Source: Aaosphaeria pasadenensis
Lineage: Eukaryota; Ascomycota; Dothideomycetes; Pleosporales
Direction of reading: 5' to 3'
DNA length: 64,000 nt
NCBI GenBank assembly: GCA_022813625.1
Contig: JAKLMB010000002.1
Location: forward strand, 1,364,001-1,428,000
Below the pieces are notes generated by a model, which had not been told where the DNA came from, made no database searches, and saw only the letters and a program-made list of their open reading frames with translations. Shown piece by piece: positions 9,956 through 22,333 of this stretch. A program made the translations under genes and the position numbers. How positions within the stretch are numbered: position 1 is the stretch's first letter; each line of letters opens with the position of its first letter.

Positions 9956-12900
9956 ATGCAGTGCTACACTGAGTTGGCCCCGCCGACGGCCGTCAGCCAT
10001 GCCATTGTACTCCCCTTTCTCTCCTCCAAGGCCAACAATTTGATCATCGCAAAGAACTCCCTGCTGCAAATATTCGAGCTCAAGTCTACAATCACCGAGG
10101 TATCCTCGAACGGAGCCGAAGACGCAGAAAATGCGACCGCAAATCTAGATACAGAAGCGGCCGATGTACCATTGCAGCGCACCGAGCACACATCGAAATT
10201 GGTACTCATTGGAGAATTTCCGTTGGCAGGAACGGTCACTTCGCTCGCACGTATAAAGGCACTGAACACAAAGACAAGGGCTGAATGTTTACTGGTTGCG
10301 TTTCGAGACGCGAAGCTCAGTTTGGTGGAGTGGGACCCAGAGACATTCAATCTCCATACTATATCTATACACTACTATGAGAACCCAGACTTATCTGGTG
10401 CACCGTGGTCTGCAGATTTGAAGGACACCTACAATTTTTTGACAGCGGATCCAAGTAGCAGATGCGCCGCTTTCAAGTTCGGTACTCATAACCTCGCTAT
10501 TCTGCCCTTTCGGCAGCGTGATCTAGTTGAGGACGATTATGACTCGGATGTAGAAGGTCCTCGAGGAGATAAGGCAGTGGATAGTAATGGACAAGATACG
10601 CAAAAGACGCCCTACTCGTCCTCATTCGTGCTACCTCTCACGCATCTCGACCCCACGTTGACCCACCCTGTTCATCTGGCTTTCCTCTACGAATATCGCG
10701 AGCCGACCTTTGGAATCGTCGCCTCGTCTCGCGCTGCTGCCCCGTCCCTGCTCGCCGAACGAAAAGATATCCTCACATATACTGTCTTCACACTTGATCT
10801 TGAACAGAAGGCATCGACAACGCTTTTGTCTGTTCAAGGACTTCCCTACGACATCAATAGGGTAGTTCCTCTACCTCTGCCAATTGGCGGTGCCTTACTC
10901 GTCGGAGTTAACGAGATAATTCACGTTGACCAAGCCGGAAGGACAAATGGAATTGCTGTAAATGAGTTCGCCAAAGCCTGTACCTCGTTTGCGCTCAAAG
11001 ACCAGTCAAGCCTAGCCTTGAGGCTCGAGGGCTGCGCGATCGAACTTCTGTCTGAAGACAATGGGGATGTTCTGGTTGTTCTTGACGATGGTTCTATATG
11101 GATCCTTACTTTCACTCTAGATGGACGTACTGTGTCTGGTTTGACACTCCAGCCGGTGTCAACTGAGCAAGGGGGCCTGATCTTGAATACCAGACCATCG
11201 TGCGTATCGAACATTGGACGCGGTAGAATCTTCATTGGAAGCGAAGATGGAGACTCTGCGCTGCTTGGATGGAGCAGCAAGCTTGGCCAGGCGGCCAGGA
11301 AGCGATCGCAAGCCGATCTCATCGCGGAAGATGCAGATTCATCACAAGAAGATGAAGATGAGAGTATGGATGATCTTGATGATGATCTCTACAATGACAA
11401 CACTGTGGCAGTGAAGAAGGCTACAGCAGTAGCAGCAGATCCTACTCTTCCAGGGACATATAGCTTCCGGATTCACGACTCTTTGCCCAGCATTGCACCA
11501 ATACGAGATGCTGTGATACATTCTCCAGGCACATTGGGAGATATACCTTCCACAAAATTGCCGAGTACAGCATGCGACATGCTGCTATCCACCGGCCGAG
11601 GAAAGGCTGGAGGACTCACCGCTCTCAATCGTGAATTGATCCCAGCTAACCTGGCCCAAACAAATTTGGGCCCATCGAAAGGGCTTTGGGCTGTGCATGC
11701 AAAGACGCGATCTGCAATCGGGCTAGTCACTGAGGACGGTCAAGACACAGAAGCCAACATGTCTGCGGATGTAGATTATCACCAATATCTCGTGGTTTGC
11801 AATGCAGACGCCAATGATGTGGAAGCCACCGTTGTATATGAGGTGAACGGCAACGACATCAGTCCAACAGATAAGGGCGATGTTGAGCGAGACGGTGCAA
11901 CCATGGCGGTTGGTACTCTCGCGGGCGGCACTAAAGTTGTCCAGATCATGCGCAGTGAAGTCAGAACGTACGATTCTGAACTGAACATGGACCAAATGAT
12001 CCCGATGGAAGACGAGACATCGGGAGATGAATTGCAAGTCATTGGGGCCAGCTTCGCAGACCCTTACTTGCTGGTTTTGCGCGAAGATTCCAGTGCGAAG
12101 ATTTTCAAAGCGAGTAGTAGTGACGAGGTCGAGGATGTCGAATGCAGTGGATTGTCTTCTTCGCAATGGTTGTCTGCTTCGCTCTTCAAGTCTTCCAAGA
12201 TACCCGAGATCTACACTTTACTTCTATCGCCAGAGGGTGGATTGTACATGTTTGCAATGTCAGACTTGGAAACACCTTGCTATGTTGCTGAAGGGCTATC
12301 ATTCCTCCCGCCTTTCCTGACCCCCGAATACGCGGCCAGGCGTGGCAATGCCAAAGCAGCGATCACCGAGCTCCTGATAGCTGATATTGGAGACGCGACC
12401 TCCAAGACTCCACATCTTATAGTAAGTCGTCGTTTTGCACTATCGACCATATACAGACTAACATTTTCTTCTAGATACGAACATCCACCGACGATTTAGT
12501 AATCTACAAAGCTTTCCATCATCCGTCCCGGAGTGGCTCAGATCCATGGACCAAGAATCTACGTTGGGTCAAAGTGTCTCAACAACATCTTCCTAGATAT
12601 ACCGACGAGCCAGGACTAGAATCTGCTAGTATTGAAAGAGAAAACACCCTCATCGCATTGGACAACGTTTGCGGTTACAGTACCGTCTTCCAACGCGGAG
12701 CATCTCCCGCGTTCATTCTGAAGGAAGCATCGAGTATGCCCAGAGTCATTGGACTGAGTGGGAGAGCCGTCAAAGGCCTGACCAGCTTTCATACCTCCGC
12801 ATGCCAGAGAGGTTTCGCTTACATTGACACGGAAGACACTCTTCGAATCTCCCAATTCCCTGCAAAGACTCACTATGGACATCTGGGCTGGGCAGCTCAT

Positions 12901-14349
12901 AGATACCCCATGGGTTCTGAGATCCATGCTCTTTCCTACCATCCCAGGGATCTATATATATTAGGAACAGGGCAGACAGAAGAATACATGCTCCCAGACG
13001 ACACTTACCATTATGATTGGGTCAAGGAGGATATTGCATTCAAACCACACGTGGAACAAGGTATAATCAAGGTAGTGGATGCAAAGACATGGACCGTCAT
13101 TGATACTCACGTTTTGGATCCGCAAGAGGTTGTTATTTGCATCAAAACACTGAACATGGAGTACTCCGAAACCACACATGAACGGCGAGCGCTGGTCGCG
13201 GTTGGAACGGCCATGGTTCGTGGTGAAGATCTTGCTACCAAGGGAAATATCCGAATCTTCGAGGTGATCACTGTTGTGCCAGATCCGGAAAGACCAGAGA
13301 CGAACAGGCGATTGAGATTGATCGTAAAGGACGAAGTGAAAGGAGCGGTCTCTGCAATATCCGACATTGGCAACCAGGGATTCATGATCATGGCCCAAGG
13401 GCAAAAATGCATGGTCCGAGGCCTCAAAGAGGATGGAACCTTGCTACCAGTTGCTTTCATGGATATGCAGTGTTATGTAACCGTGTTGAAAACGCTCCCT
13501 ACCACCGGAATGCTGCTCATGGGTGATGCTTTCAAAGGGCTTTGGTTCACAGGATATACGGTATGTTTGCGGGCAAACTTATTCGAAGGCAGAATCCATC
13601 TAATTGTTACAACAGGAAGAGCCATACAAGATGATGCTCTTTGGCCGAAGCAAGAGCCCAATGGAAGTCCTTGCCGCGGAGTTTCTGCCATTTGAACAGC
13701 AACTCCACATCATAGTTGCAGACGCAGACATGAACCTCCAAGTCTTGCAATTTGATCCTGAAAGTACGTAACCCAACTCCGATCTGGCATGTTCTTTTGC
13801 TAATCAAGATGGGCAGATCCAAAATCTGTTGGCGGCCTCCGATTACTTCAGAAATCAACATTCCACACTGGGCACTTCACAGTGTCTATGCATTTGTTGA
13901 AGTCATCTTTGAAGATGCCCTCTGCCTCAGAATTCCCTGGCGCAACATCGCCGTCACCAGATGACATGGACATGGAAATGGACATTGACTCCGAGGACTC
14001 GGGGCCTCTTCATCAAATCCTACATACATCGCAGTCTGGCACGCTAGCCCTGTTGACGCCATTGTCTGAGTCAACGTATAGGAGGCTAAGTGGCCTGGCA
14101 ACATACCTTGCCAACACGCTAGACTCGCCTTGTGGACTAAACCCAAGAGCGTATCGGGCGGTAGAGAACGAGACAGGTGGCGGCGGAGGAACAAGAGGAA
14201 TACTGGATGGTAATCTCTTGATGAGATGGGGCGAACTAGGCGAACAGAGGAGACGTGAGGGACTTGGAAAGGTCGGCGCTGAAGATTGGGCATTCAGAGG
14301 CGAACGCGAGGTGCTTGCTGGATGGGGGCTTTTCGGAAGCAGAGCATGA
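9956..14349 (+). CDS. cft1: Cft1/CPSF160, mRNA cleavage and polyadenylation factor subunit
   Basis: Predicted 1410 aa from four exons, 9956-12421, 12475-13560, 13616-13763 and 13817-14349, with introns of 53-55 bp. It starts with the hallmark MQCYTELAPPTAVSHA and continues as a WD40-like beta-propeller protein of the CPSF160/DDB1 family (MMS1/RSE1 N-terminal region, then a CPSF-A C-terminal region over roughly the last 350 residues, including HFT and DPENPKSV segments rebuilt by splicing). An acidic insert (residues ~460-480, DEDESMDDLDDD) is typical of a disordered loop. In yeast Cft1 scaffolds the cleavage/polyadenylation factor and helps poly(A)-signal recognition in the nucleus. Length and both termini match family members, so the gene looks complete. 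Confidence 0.93.
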
Positions 14350-14628
14350 GTATCCAAGCAGTGCTGCAGCCGGATATATGAGCATGAAGATATTTGCTGA
14401 CATATTTCAATCATTGACTGAAGTATCGGCCCTATGGATAGATTACGTTGCTATCGACATATTTTTTTTTCAGCCTCATGGTTGCCCTAGTGATTGTATA
14501 TTACTCCCTTAAGCATTGCTATTAAAGCCATGACCACAATTGCCGATATAATTGCACCCATGGGGCAAAATATACAATTACGTACGCCGCCGGTGTCAAT
14601 TTACACATCATTAAAACCGTCATGAAGT

Positions 14629-16112
14629 TCATGCGTCAGTCTCCCTCCATCCTTTCCCGCCATCTCTCTCAATCAAAGTATTACTTTCCACAGAACCTTC
14701 GTCGACCAACTTCCTAGATGTCTCCTCTCCGAATACGGGCAACCTGACCTCAAACTTCTTCCCAGCCCCTGGATCCTTCCCATCGATCTGATACGGAAAA
14801 TCCGTCCACTCAGGCAACAAACCCGCCTGCCTCAATGCTGTCGCCTGATCCCAAGAAATATGCTCATGGCACAACCGATCCCCGCGCATATTAACCACCG
14901 ACGTGAACGGGATCTCGAGGAACTTCCCCGTAGGCGGGACACCAGGCAACAGCCAATCCACCACCTTGTCATGCGTGAAGCGGAACACAAACTCATCCAC
15001 CACCCTATCGACCCCGATCGTCCTACTCACCAACTTCAAGTCCGTGTCCTCTGGATTCGCGAAGATGAAGTTGTGCGTGTAGAACGCCGTGAGCCGTTCC
15101 TTTCCGATCCCACCGGTTAGCGTGGGGATGTGGTTGACGTAGGGCTGAGACACCATCGTCGCCATCGTCTTCGGGACGTCGCGCTCCTCGAACTCGTACC
15201 GCGTGTGCTCGTTCCAGATGTCCTCGAGGTCGAAGTGCGGGCCGTTGAGCAGGGGCTTGAGGAACGTGAGGGACCGGGTGTGGGCGAGCTTTGCGGAGGA
15301 AGGGTGGTACTCTGCGGAGGAGGGGAGGGGCCAGGCGGAGTCCTTGGGTGCGTCCGTGTACCGGTAGGTCTTCACGGTGCTGTCCTGGGCGCGGAGGGTC
15401 GAGGTGCTGGTGTCTGGGACGACGGAGAGGGATTCTCGGCGGGGTTTGGCGTCGCCGGAGAGGTGGATGAGTTGCGGTGGGAGAGGCGAGGTGTGTGAGG
15501 TGTTGAGGGAGGTGAATTTCCTACCTCCGTAGGAGATTATGGCGCGAATGTCTTGGGAGAGGCAGGTGGCTTCTTCGACGTAGTAGGGGACGCGGGTCAG
15601 GTATGCTGTTGTGATGGGGACGATATGGGTTAGTTTTAGGAATAAGGAGATACACATATGGAACTCTGGTTCATGTCATTTCTAGGCAATGTCGAAAAGG
15701 TTTCGACTTGGATTGAAATCCGCGTACATAAAAGGAGGAAATGGAATAGAGTAGAATAGAGCAGTGAGTAACCAATTGAAAGCAACGTACAAATCAATCC
15801 AAACCCAACACCATCGTCGCAACTCTCCAGCTTTCTCAGCTCCTCTACCGCTCTTTTCAATGGGAACTCACTCCCATCCTCATCTGTTTTACCGGGGATG
15901 AGAACCTGTGCGACCGCGTAACCTTCCTCGGCCCACTTGACGAGCGGCGGTGGGTCGAGATGTTTGTCGCTCTCGTCGAGCGAGGCATAGTGATCGGCGA
16001 CGAGAATGAGGCCAGGACCATGACCGCGACGTGAAAGTGGGGGCTGGATCGTGAGGTGGGGTGATACCTTGATGGGAGGGGTAGAGGGGTTGGAGGAGTA
16101 GAATTGGGCCAT
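14629..16112 (-). CDS. dienelactone hydrolase-like domain fused to SnoaL-like domain
   Basis: Predicted 432 aa from exons 16112-15791 and 15605-14629, joined over a 185-bp intron (GTACGT; branch ACTAACC; CAG). Residues 1-220 follow the dienelactone hydrolase fold: an N-terminal strand with LILVADHYASLDESDKHL, a helix rich in charged residues, IRAIISYGG (residues 128-135) and PQLIHLSGDAK (about 151-161). Residues 231-380 look like an NTF2/SnoaL domain (EDIWNEHTRYEFEERDV, PTLTGG, DEFVFRFTHD, EIPFTSVV). The usual nucleophile motif G-x-C-x-G-G is missing at the splice join, and the usual His before the C-terminal helix is replaced (YRYTDAPKDSAW, residues 188-199), so the hydrolase part looks inactive. 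The intron is unusually long and could hide a small extra exon. Fungal genes with this fusion are known as carboxymethylenebutenolidase-like. Confidence 0.72.
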
Positions 16113-16790
16113 AGTTGCTGGTCAAAGTATAACTGACTTGAATATGGGTTGGGATGGGAAATGCAGCGTTGAAGGGAGATATATAGCTATGTGGATGGTG
16201 TTATCTGGAAGATGTCGTATAGTGGCGGATACTAGTTAGTTACGGAAAGATAAAGGTTCTGAGTGAATTGACCAATTGAAACGAGTGAATACTAATAGGT
16301 TTGATAGATTTTTTGTCGAAAAGAGGGGAGTTCAAGGTGCATTTGTAGCTGTGGGGATGTCGGAGGTAGAAGTAGAAGCGGAGGGGGTAGGGAGGAGCTC
16401 TAGCTGGGATGATATCAGTTGGGAAGATACGAGGTAACTACTTAATGGGGGACGAGAATGAGGGGATGAGGGACGTACGACGTTGGGTTGTCGTACATAT
16501 AAGCTAAGGCCGGGAACGCTAGATCGAGTGGGGATGGATAATAATGCCTCGTGGGACGGGGGAAGAAATACAATTACCCAGTTGCATGCACAACTCACAA
16601 ATCATGAGCATCTAAATGGGTGAAGATGAGGCTGAGGAATGCCCTTGACGGTCGAGACTTTCTTTCCAATGGGATTTATTATGTCGTCAATCTCACATCT
16701 CAATGCTTCCGCTTTGCATGCGTTATCGGAATGCCACTTCTAGATCATGCATTAAATTAATTAAAATGATTATAGATTCACATTGCTGGA
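16113..16790. other. intergenic region
   Basis: About 680 bp holding the promoter of the hydrolase-SnoaL gene and the 3' flank of the next minus-strand gene. An 88-codon ORF at 16332-16598 has no recognisable domain and is not called. Confidence 0.55.
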
Positions 16791-18941
16791 TCAAACCCGT
16801 TCGACAAGATAATCAGGCCTTCTTCCTCCCTCGTCAATGTTGTTGATCTGTCCACTATCGCGGATGTACCCACTGACAACGTGCGGATCCGTAGGTCCTA
16901 ATACTTTGATACTATCCTTCAATCTCTTCTGCCTCAGTTCCCGGCTTCGTCTGCGCCTCGCCTGCATGGCCTTGTCAAAAATACCTGGTTTCTGCCGCAC
17001 CGATGCTGAATCACCACTGGACTGTGTCCAGGTGGATTTCGTAGATATTGGACTGAGCGATGAGGTGTTGGTACGATGGGTGATCTCGTTGGCGAGTGGA
17101 TGATTCGAGCCACTGGAGCGTCTTGATTGCGAGGATGCCATTGACACTCGGAGCTTGTTGCGAGCTGCTGCTGTTGCAGCTAGACCTCTACTTTCGGTCA
17201 AAACCGAGCGTTGGCTTATGTGAGACATTCGATGCTCGGAAGGGGCTGGGAGGAATGGTTCAGAGTAGGTGGAGACACTGCTGCTTTCAGGGAATGCCTC
17301 ACTAAGTGGTCTTTCCCTCACCGAAGAACTCAGGTCAATAAGGCTTGCATGTTTCGATCGCGGCCTTGGATCCGGTGGAGTACGAACCACTGCAAAACCT
17401 CCTGGCAAGCGGACCATAGGCTTCAAAGGCATGTGCCTAGGAGACCTCGTGGTTGGAGATGGTCCTCCTAAACCCCTTTCTTGACTCCCATCACTGGATT
17501 TGCTTGACCTGTTTTTCCTGCCGAATAGCAGAGGCTTGTTCTGGGGAAGTATAGAGGAGAACCTTGAGTCCCTACTAGTGTTCTCCTGGGTATGCCCGTA
17601 AGGAATCGCTTTGAAGCTGTTGGCATCGATAACCTTCGACTCCTTTGGCGTCTTTTGTTTTTTAGCGGAGCCTGTTTCGTCTTTGCACTGCCGGCTCCTA
17701 TTTCCAACACTGAGTCGTTGCGGTATCCAAACAGAGAGCTTGCCAGAAATCCTATACCTCTTATTCGTCGAATCACCCCCAGCCGTAACCGTAGTGGCAT
17801 TTCCATTCAGGGAGACACAGCGCGGTGTGGAGTCATTCGAGGATTTCTGCCATGACAATGGCCGTGGCATAAGACCTTGGTCCAACGGTCGAGGCTTCGG
17901 ATCGAGTCCGGCTCCCGCCACCATAAACGTACTGTTGTTGTTCGGCGCTTGTCTGAGAACCTCCTCGGGACGCACGTTCAGTTCTTGGTACTGATCAACC
18001 AGCAGATCGTGATAGTCTTGCGAGAAGCTCAATTGTCTGGCCTTTTCATCCAGATCCGGGTCCTCCCAACTGTCATCGCTCAACGGATTTCCTTTGTTCA
18101 ATGCACGAAGCTTCCTCCCCCGCATATATCGTCTATCGGGGCGATCGTGATCGTGGTGCTCACGGTAGTCGTCCATGGCATGACCCACTGATGGATCTAG
18201 TCCAAGTGATGAAAATGCCTTCTCCTTGGACGATTCATCGGACACTGCCGAACCTCCTGACGAACTTGAGCCGTCCACTCGAGTATCTTGCAGGGGCGAG
18301 GGGTGATCCGAAGCCGCGTCGGTGCCAATCTCGGAATCTGGCCGGACTGCTGGTGTAGGTATAGTGTATGGCTTCAGATCTACCATCGATGGACTCGTGA
18401 TCGGTGGTATTGGGAGAGGTACTAGGTTAGTGGTAGGTTTTGGTGGCAACGGCAACGGAGTCCTAGGTGGAGAACCGGGTGGTCCCAGGTCCACAAACGA
18501 ACGCTCGTATATCGGCAAGAGTCGAGAAACCTGGGGAGACGAAGGCGACGTTTGCGTTGTCACAAATTCCATGAATCCTTCGCCGGCCTCAAACAAGGGC
18601 TCGGGAATGACTGGGGATAGCGTTCGTCCACCGGGCAGCGGGGGTGTTCCAGGATACGTCTTCGCGATTTCGGGGGTACTGTTGAACCACTCTGCGGGAG
18701 CTTTCCACGAAGCGTCGCTCGCGCTTCTTTTGGGGAACTCCAGTGTTGTTGGTGTGAGAGGTTGTGATGCTACTACGAACTCCTGTGAGGGTGATGGAGT
18801 CGGTGGCAATGGCTTGTCGTTTCGTGGTTGTTCTGGGTTTGGTGGTACAGTCTTTATGAAGGACTTGAAGGACCGCACTGGGCGCTCCATTCCCTCGAGG
18901 GACGATGTCGACAAGTTTATCTGCTTGAATGGGGTCGCCAT
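16791..18941 (-). CDS. proline/serine-rich protein of unknown function
   Basis: Single-exon ORF of 716 aa with ordinary fungal composition and no enzyme domain I recognise. The first 250 residues are Pro/Ser/Thr-rich with several SH3-ligand-like stretches (KPLPPTPSPS near residue 43, PPRTPLPLPPKP near 157). The middle part has a more ordered acidic segment (about residues 275-320: RKLRALNKGNPLSDDSWEDPDLDEKARQ and YHDLLVDQYQEL). The C-terminus is strongly basic (QARRRRSRELRQKRLK) and ends GGRRPDYLVERV. There are no membrane segments or signal peptide. The segmental pattern suggests a disordered scaffold or cortex/cell-polarity adaptor, but that is speculation. A full-length ORF with a long antisense shadow supports it being real coding sequence. 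Confidence 0.75.
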   Translation of the reverse strand: MATPFKQINLSTSSLEGMERPVRSFKSFIKTVPPNPEQPRNDKPLPPTPSPSQEFVVASQPLTPTTLEFPKRSASDASWKAPAEWFNSTPEIAKTYPGTPPLPGGRTLSPVIPEPLFEAGEGFMEFVTTQTSPSSPQVSRLLPIYERSFVDLGPPGSPPRTPLPLPPKPTTNLVPLPIPPITSPSMVDLKPYTIPTPAVRPDSEIGTDAASDHPSPLQDTRVDGSSSSGGSAVSDESSKEKAFSSLGLDPSVGHAMDDYREHHDHDRPDRRYMRGRKLRALNKGNPLSDDSWEDPDLDEKARQLSFSQDYHDLLVDQYQELNVRPEEVLRQAPNNNSTFMVAGAGLDPKPRPLDQGLMPRPLSWQKSSNDSTPRCVSLNGNATTVTAGGDSTNKRYRISGKLSVWIPQRLSVGNRSRQCKDETGSAKKQKTPKESKVIDANSFKAIPYGHTQENTSRDSRFSSILPQNKPLLFGRKNRSSKSSDGSQERGLGGPSPTTRSPRHMPLKPMVRLPGGFAVVRTPPDPRPRSKHASLIDLSSSVRERPLSEAFPESSSVSTYSEPFLPAPSEHRMSHISQRSVLTESRGLAATAAARNKLRVSMASSQSRRSSGSNHPLANEITHRTNTSSLSPISTKSTWTQSSGDSASVRQKPGIFDKAMQARRRRSRELRQKRLKDSIKVLGPTDPHVVSGYIRDSGQINNIDEGGRRPDYLVERV

Positions 18942-20566
18942 GTTCTTTCAGTGCTGGCTTCGGTTCATGCCTCTATGGTGGAGAAATGTAAAGTCGGCCG
19001 GTTTTGAACGACGAAATGGTCAACAAGCCTTAGATAACTCTTGCTTCTAGAAGAATTCCTGGAAACAAAGAAATGGGTAATGATTCACGTGTGTACCGTC
19101 AAAAACAGTCATGACTTGTGGAGTTCTTGAAGGAGTGGAACAAAGACAGGGGTGCTTGACGCTCCCTTGGTGTTTGTCGTAGTTCTGCATGCAGCCAGTA
19201 CATTTTTGCTGTTCAATCCCCCGGAATGTGAATTTCTGGTGGCTTCGTTTGCCGGAACCTATTGTCTAATGCAGAAACAGAGGAGCGGGCCATACCGACA
19301 GAGATGGACTCTCTCAAATTGCGGAGTGGCTGATGAATATAGGGACAAGAACCAAGTGAGAAACGATAAGAAATCTGCTGCAAGAACATAGTAGATGCAT
19401 GACTCATGGGTCCCGTTGAAACTCATTTGTTCAGCATATTGAGTTCTAGGCGACAATCATTGCATCTCGATACTTTCTGCAACGATGTCAAGGTGACATA
19501 CATGTTGTATAACTAGGATGGCCTTGAGACACGATTGCTTATTTCCTAATATGGTGAACAACCACGGAATACAAGAGATCAAGTCATTGAGACACTAGAT
19601 TAACAATACTGATATCTAGCCCAGATTTCGTTTGCTTGCTTACAGAACATTACTTGGTGTTCTCTGTCTTTGTGGAAGTTGTTTTAAGAGTGTGAGCGCA
19701 ACTTTACTCCGGTTCACGGCGACGACACTACATACTGACACCGACCTCCGACCTTACCATCAAACGTCAGCGCGCCAGTTTCATTCCTAAACCAGCCACT
19801 CCTACACCAAATCGTTAACGGGTACCCGTTCACGGTGTACATAGACGCACAAAAAGCGCATGAGAAGGAAAATCGCATAATTCGCTGAACCAAGCGGGAA
19901 ACCGATACACCGAGCATCGTAGTCGGGCTTTTCGATGCTGAGAAAGAAGATTAGCGGGAAGCGGGCAGATGTTGCGCCGACTCAACTTACTCACACCTCC
20001 ATTCGCTCAGCCCACGTTAACATTACCGCGTCAATGATGCTTAACTGGATCCCACCAGCAGACTATTGCCATGATCCGTGAATGGTCGACTCTTCGCATT
20101 CTCCTCGTGTACTTACCCTGGGGGGTTTAGCGATCGGTCGGTTGTTCGACCACCTCGATGCGTGGGCTGAAATCCCTCCGACATAACGAGCAGTTCAACA
20201 GGAGGTATACTGCACACATTATACGAACCTGCAAAGAGAGCCACACTCGCTATTAGGCCACCAAAGCGGACTAACGTTAGGCATTGAGCGGTGCTAAATC
20301 TACCGCTACGTGCGTGATGCGTGCTTGCGATCGGACGAAAGAAATAAAAAATGTGGCTTTTGAATGATTCATCACAGTCCGTTATCGTGGAGTTTAGAAG
20401 AAATGATGAAGTATTAAGTACAATGTTCTGCCACTGCCTTGAAGCTCGTATCCTATCCAGAAAACCCAGTACATCTAGATAGCCTCGACAGCCAGCAGAA
20501 GCTCAATATTTTTATCTCGTTGACTTCCTACAATCGATTACCACATTCGGCAAGGCTAGTAATAAT
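18942..20566. other. intergenic region, divergent promoters
   Basis: 1.6 kb between the proline-rich protein gene and the MFS gene, transcribed away from each other. No ORF in it has a recognisable domain; no repeat or RNA gene was recognised. Confidence 0.55.
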
Positions 20567-22333
20567 ATGTCGAGCCCACTACCCACCACGTCCTCGGACG
20601 ACCCTGTGCAGCTTGGAATACCACAAGCAGAAATCTCTTCCTCATCGGAGTCTCCTTCATTAGCTGAGAAGACTGAGGAGGCCGCTGAGCCAGCATTCAA
20701 CCCAGGATGGCGCTTCATAGCAGCTTTTGTATCTCTGTGTGTCATCACCTTGATGGCTGCATTGGATGCAACTATGATTTCCGTTGCACTTCCTGTAAGT
20801 AGCTTTTAGTTCTCTAAGGCAACGAATACTTGGATCCTGACATCAAGTTAGATCATGGCGAGGGCACTTCACGGCTCAGCTATTGAAGCCTTTTGGGCAG
20901 GAACATCATTCCTCTTGACATCGACTGTCTTCCAACCAGTCCTCGGATCCTTCTCCCACATCTTCGGACGCAAACCATTGGTCTACTTCAGCTTGGTCCT
21001 CTTCTTCGCAGGATCGGTCGCCGCAGCAGTCGCAAAGAACTTTACAGTCATCCTCGTGGGTCGAAGCATTCAGGGTGTTGGTGGCGGTGGCATCATCTGC
21101 CTGACCGAGATCATCGTCACAGACATGGTACCGCTCCGCGAGCGAGGCAAGTGGTTCAGCATGTTCAGTGCCATGTGGTCCATTGGAACGGTCGCAGGCC
21201 CGCTTGTCGGAGGTGCCTTCGCCCAGGAGGTATCTTGGACTTGGATCTTCTGGCTGAACCTCTTCTTCATCGTGCCTGGCGCTGTCCTGATTGGCATCTT
21301 CTTGAAGCTCAACTACAAGACCAGCTCTTTGCTCGAGAAGCTCAAGCGTGTCGATTGGATCGGCATGACCCTCTTCCTCGGATCGACCACCGGTTTCCTC
21401 ATCCCTGTGACATGGGGAGGTGTTCAATACCCCTGGGATAGCTGGCGAACACTCGTCCCGCTCATCGTCAGCGCTGTAGGCATGGTAGTCTTCGTTGTCC
21501 ACCAAGAACGCTGGGCACAAGAACCCTTAGTCCGCACCAGCGTCTTCAAGACCACGACCGCCGCCGTGACATACGCCGGCACCGTCATCCACGGCATCAT
21601 CCTCTGGGCCCTCCTCTACTTCCTCCCGCTCTACTTCCAAGCTGTTAAGGGCATGTCACCGATAATGTCCGGCGTCGCCCTGTTCCCAGAGACCTTCACC
21701 GTCGCGCCCGCCGCAATGGTCGTCGGTGCCGCCATCGCCATCAGCGGAAAGTACCGCTGGGCCATCTGGTCCGGCTGGACCCTTACGACACTGGGCCTCG
21801 GCCTCATCATCCTCCTGAAGCCAGAGACGACGACCGTCGCCTGGGTCTTCCTCTGCATCGTCTCCGGCTTCGGCACGGGCGCCCTCTTCCCCGCCATGGC
21901 CATCACCACGCAGGCCTCCGTCCCCTCCTACGACGCCGCCTACGCAACCAACATGTTCTCCTTCCTCCGCGCCTTCGGCCAGACCCTCGGCGTCGCCATC
22001 GGCGGCGTCATCTTCCAGAACCAGATGAAGAAGAAGATGCTCACGTTCCCGCTGCTCGCGGACCTCGCGACCGAGTACTCCAAGGACGCGGCCGGCCTCG
22101 TCGAGATCATCAGGTCGCTGCCGGCTGGCGACATGAAGGACCAGTTGAGGGAGAGCTACGCCGACGCGCTGAGGTATATTTGGATCGTCATGACTGCTTT
22201 CTCGGCTGTCGCGCTGGTGTTGAGCTTCTGGACGAAGTCGTATGCGTTGGACAAGCCGCTGGAGACGGAGCAGGGGTTCAAGGATAAGAAGAGGACGAAG
22301 GATGAGGAGAAGGATTCGCAGGCGAAGGCATGA
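20567..22333 (+). CDS. MFS multidrug exporter, DHA2 type (14 TM)
   Basis: Predicted 569 aa from exons 20567-20794 and 20852-22333 over a 57-bp intron (GTAAGT..TAG). Plasma-membrane proton-coupled drug/toxin exporter by family. The Ser/Glu-rich cytosolic N-terminus (47 residues) leads into TM1 with LDATMISVALP, typical of the DHA2 group. Motif A-like GSFSHIFGRKPL is at residues 108-119, GRSIQGVGGGGI (motif B) follows, and motif C-like AGPLVGGAFA lies in TM5. About 14 hydrophobic segments follow, then a Lys/Glu-rich tail (KDKKRTKDEEKDSQAKA). The substrate is not known. The 3' third uses very G/C-ending codons compared with the first exon. No biosynthetic gene lies next to it. Confidence 0.9.

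Noticed and set aside
18322..19050. 242-codon plus-strand ORF opposite the proline-rich protein
   Set aside because: Antisense shadow; Gly/Val-rich mirror of Pro/Ser-rich coding sequence.
20906..21520. 204-codon minus-strand ORF opposite the MFS gene
   Set aside because: Antisense shadow; acidic, domain-free, and the plus strand carries all MFS motifs.
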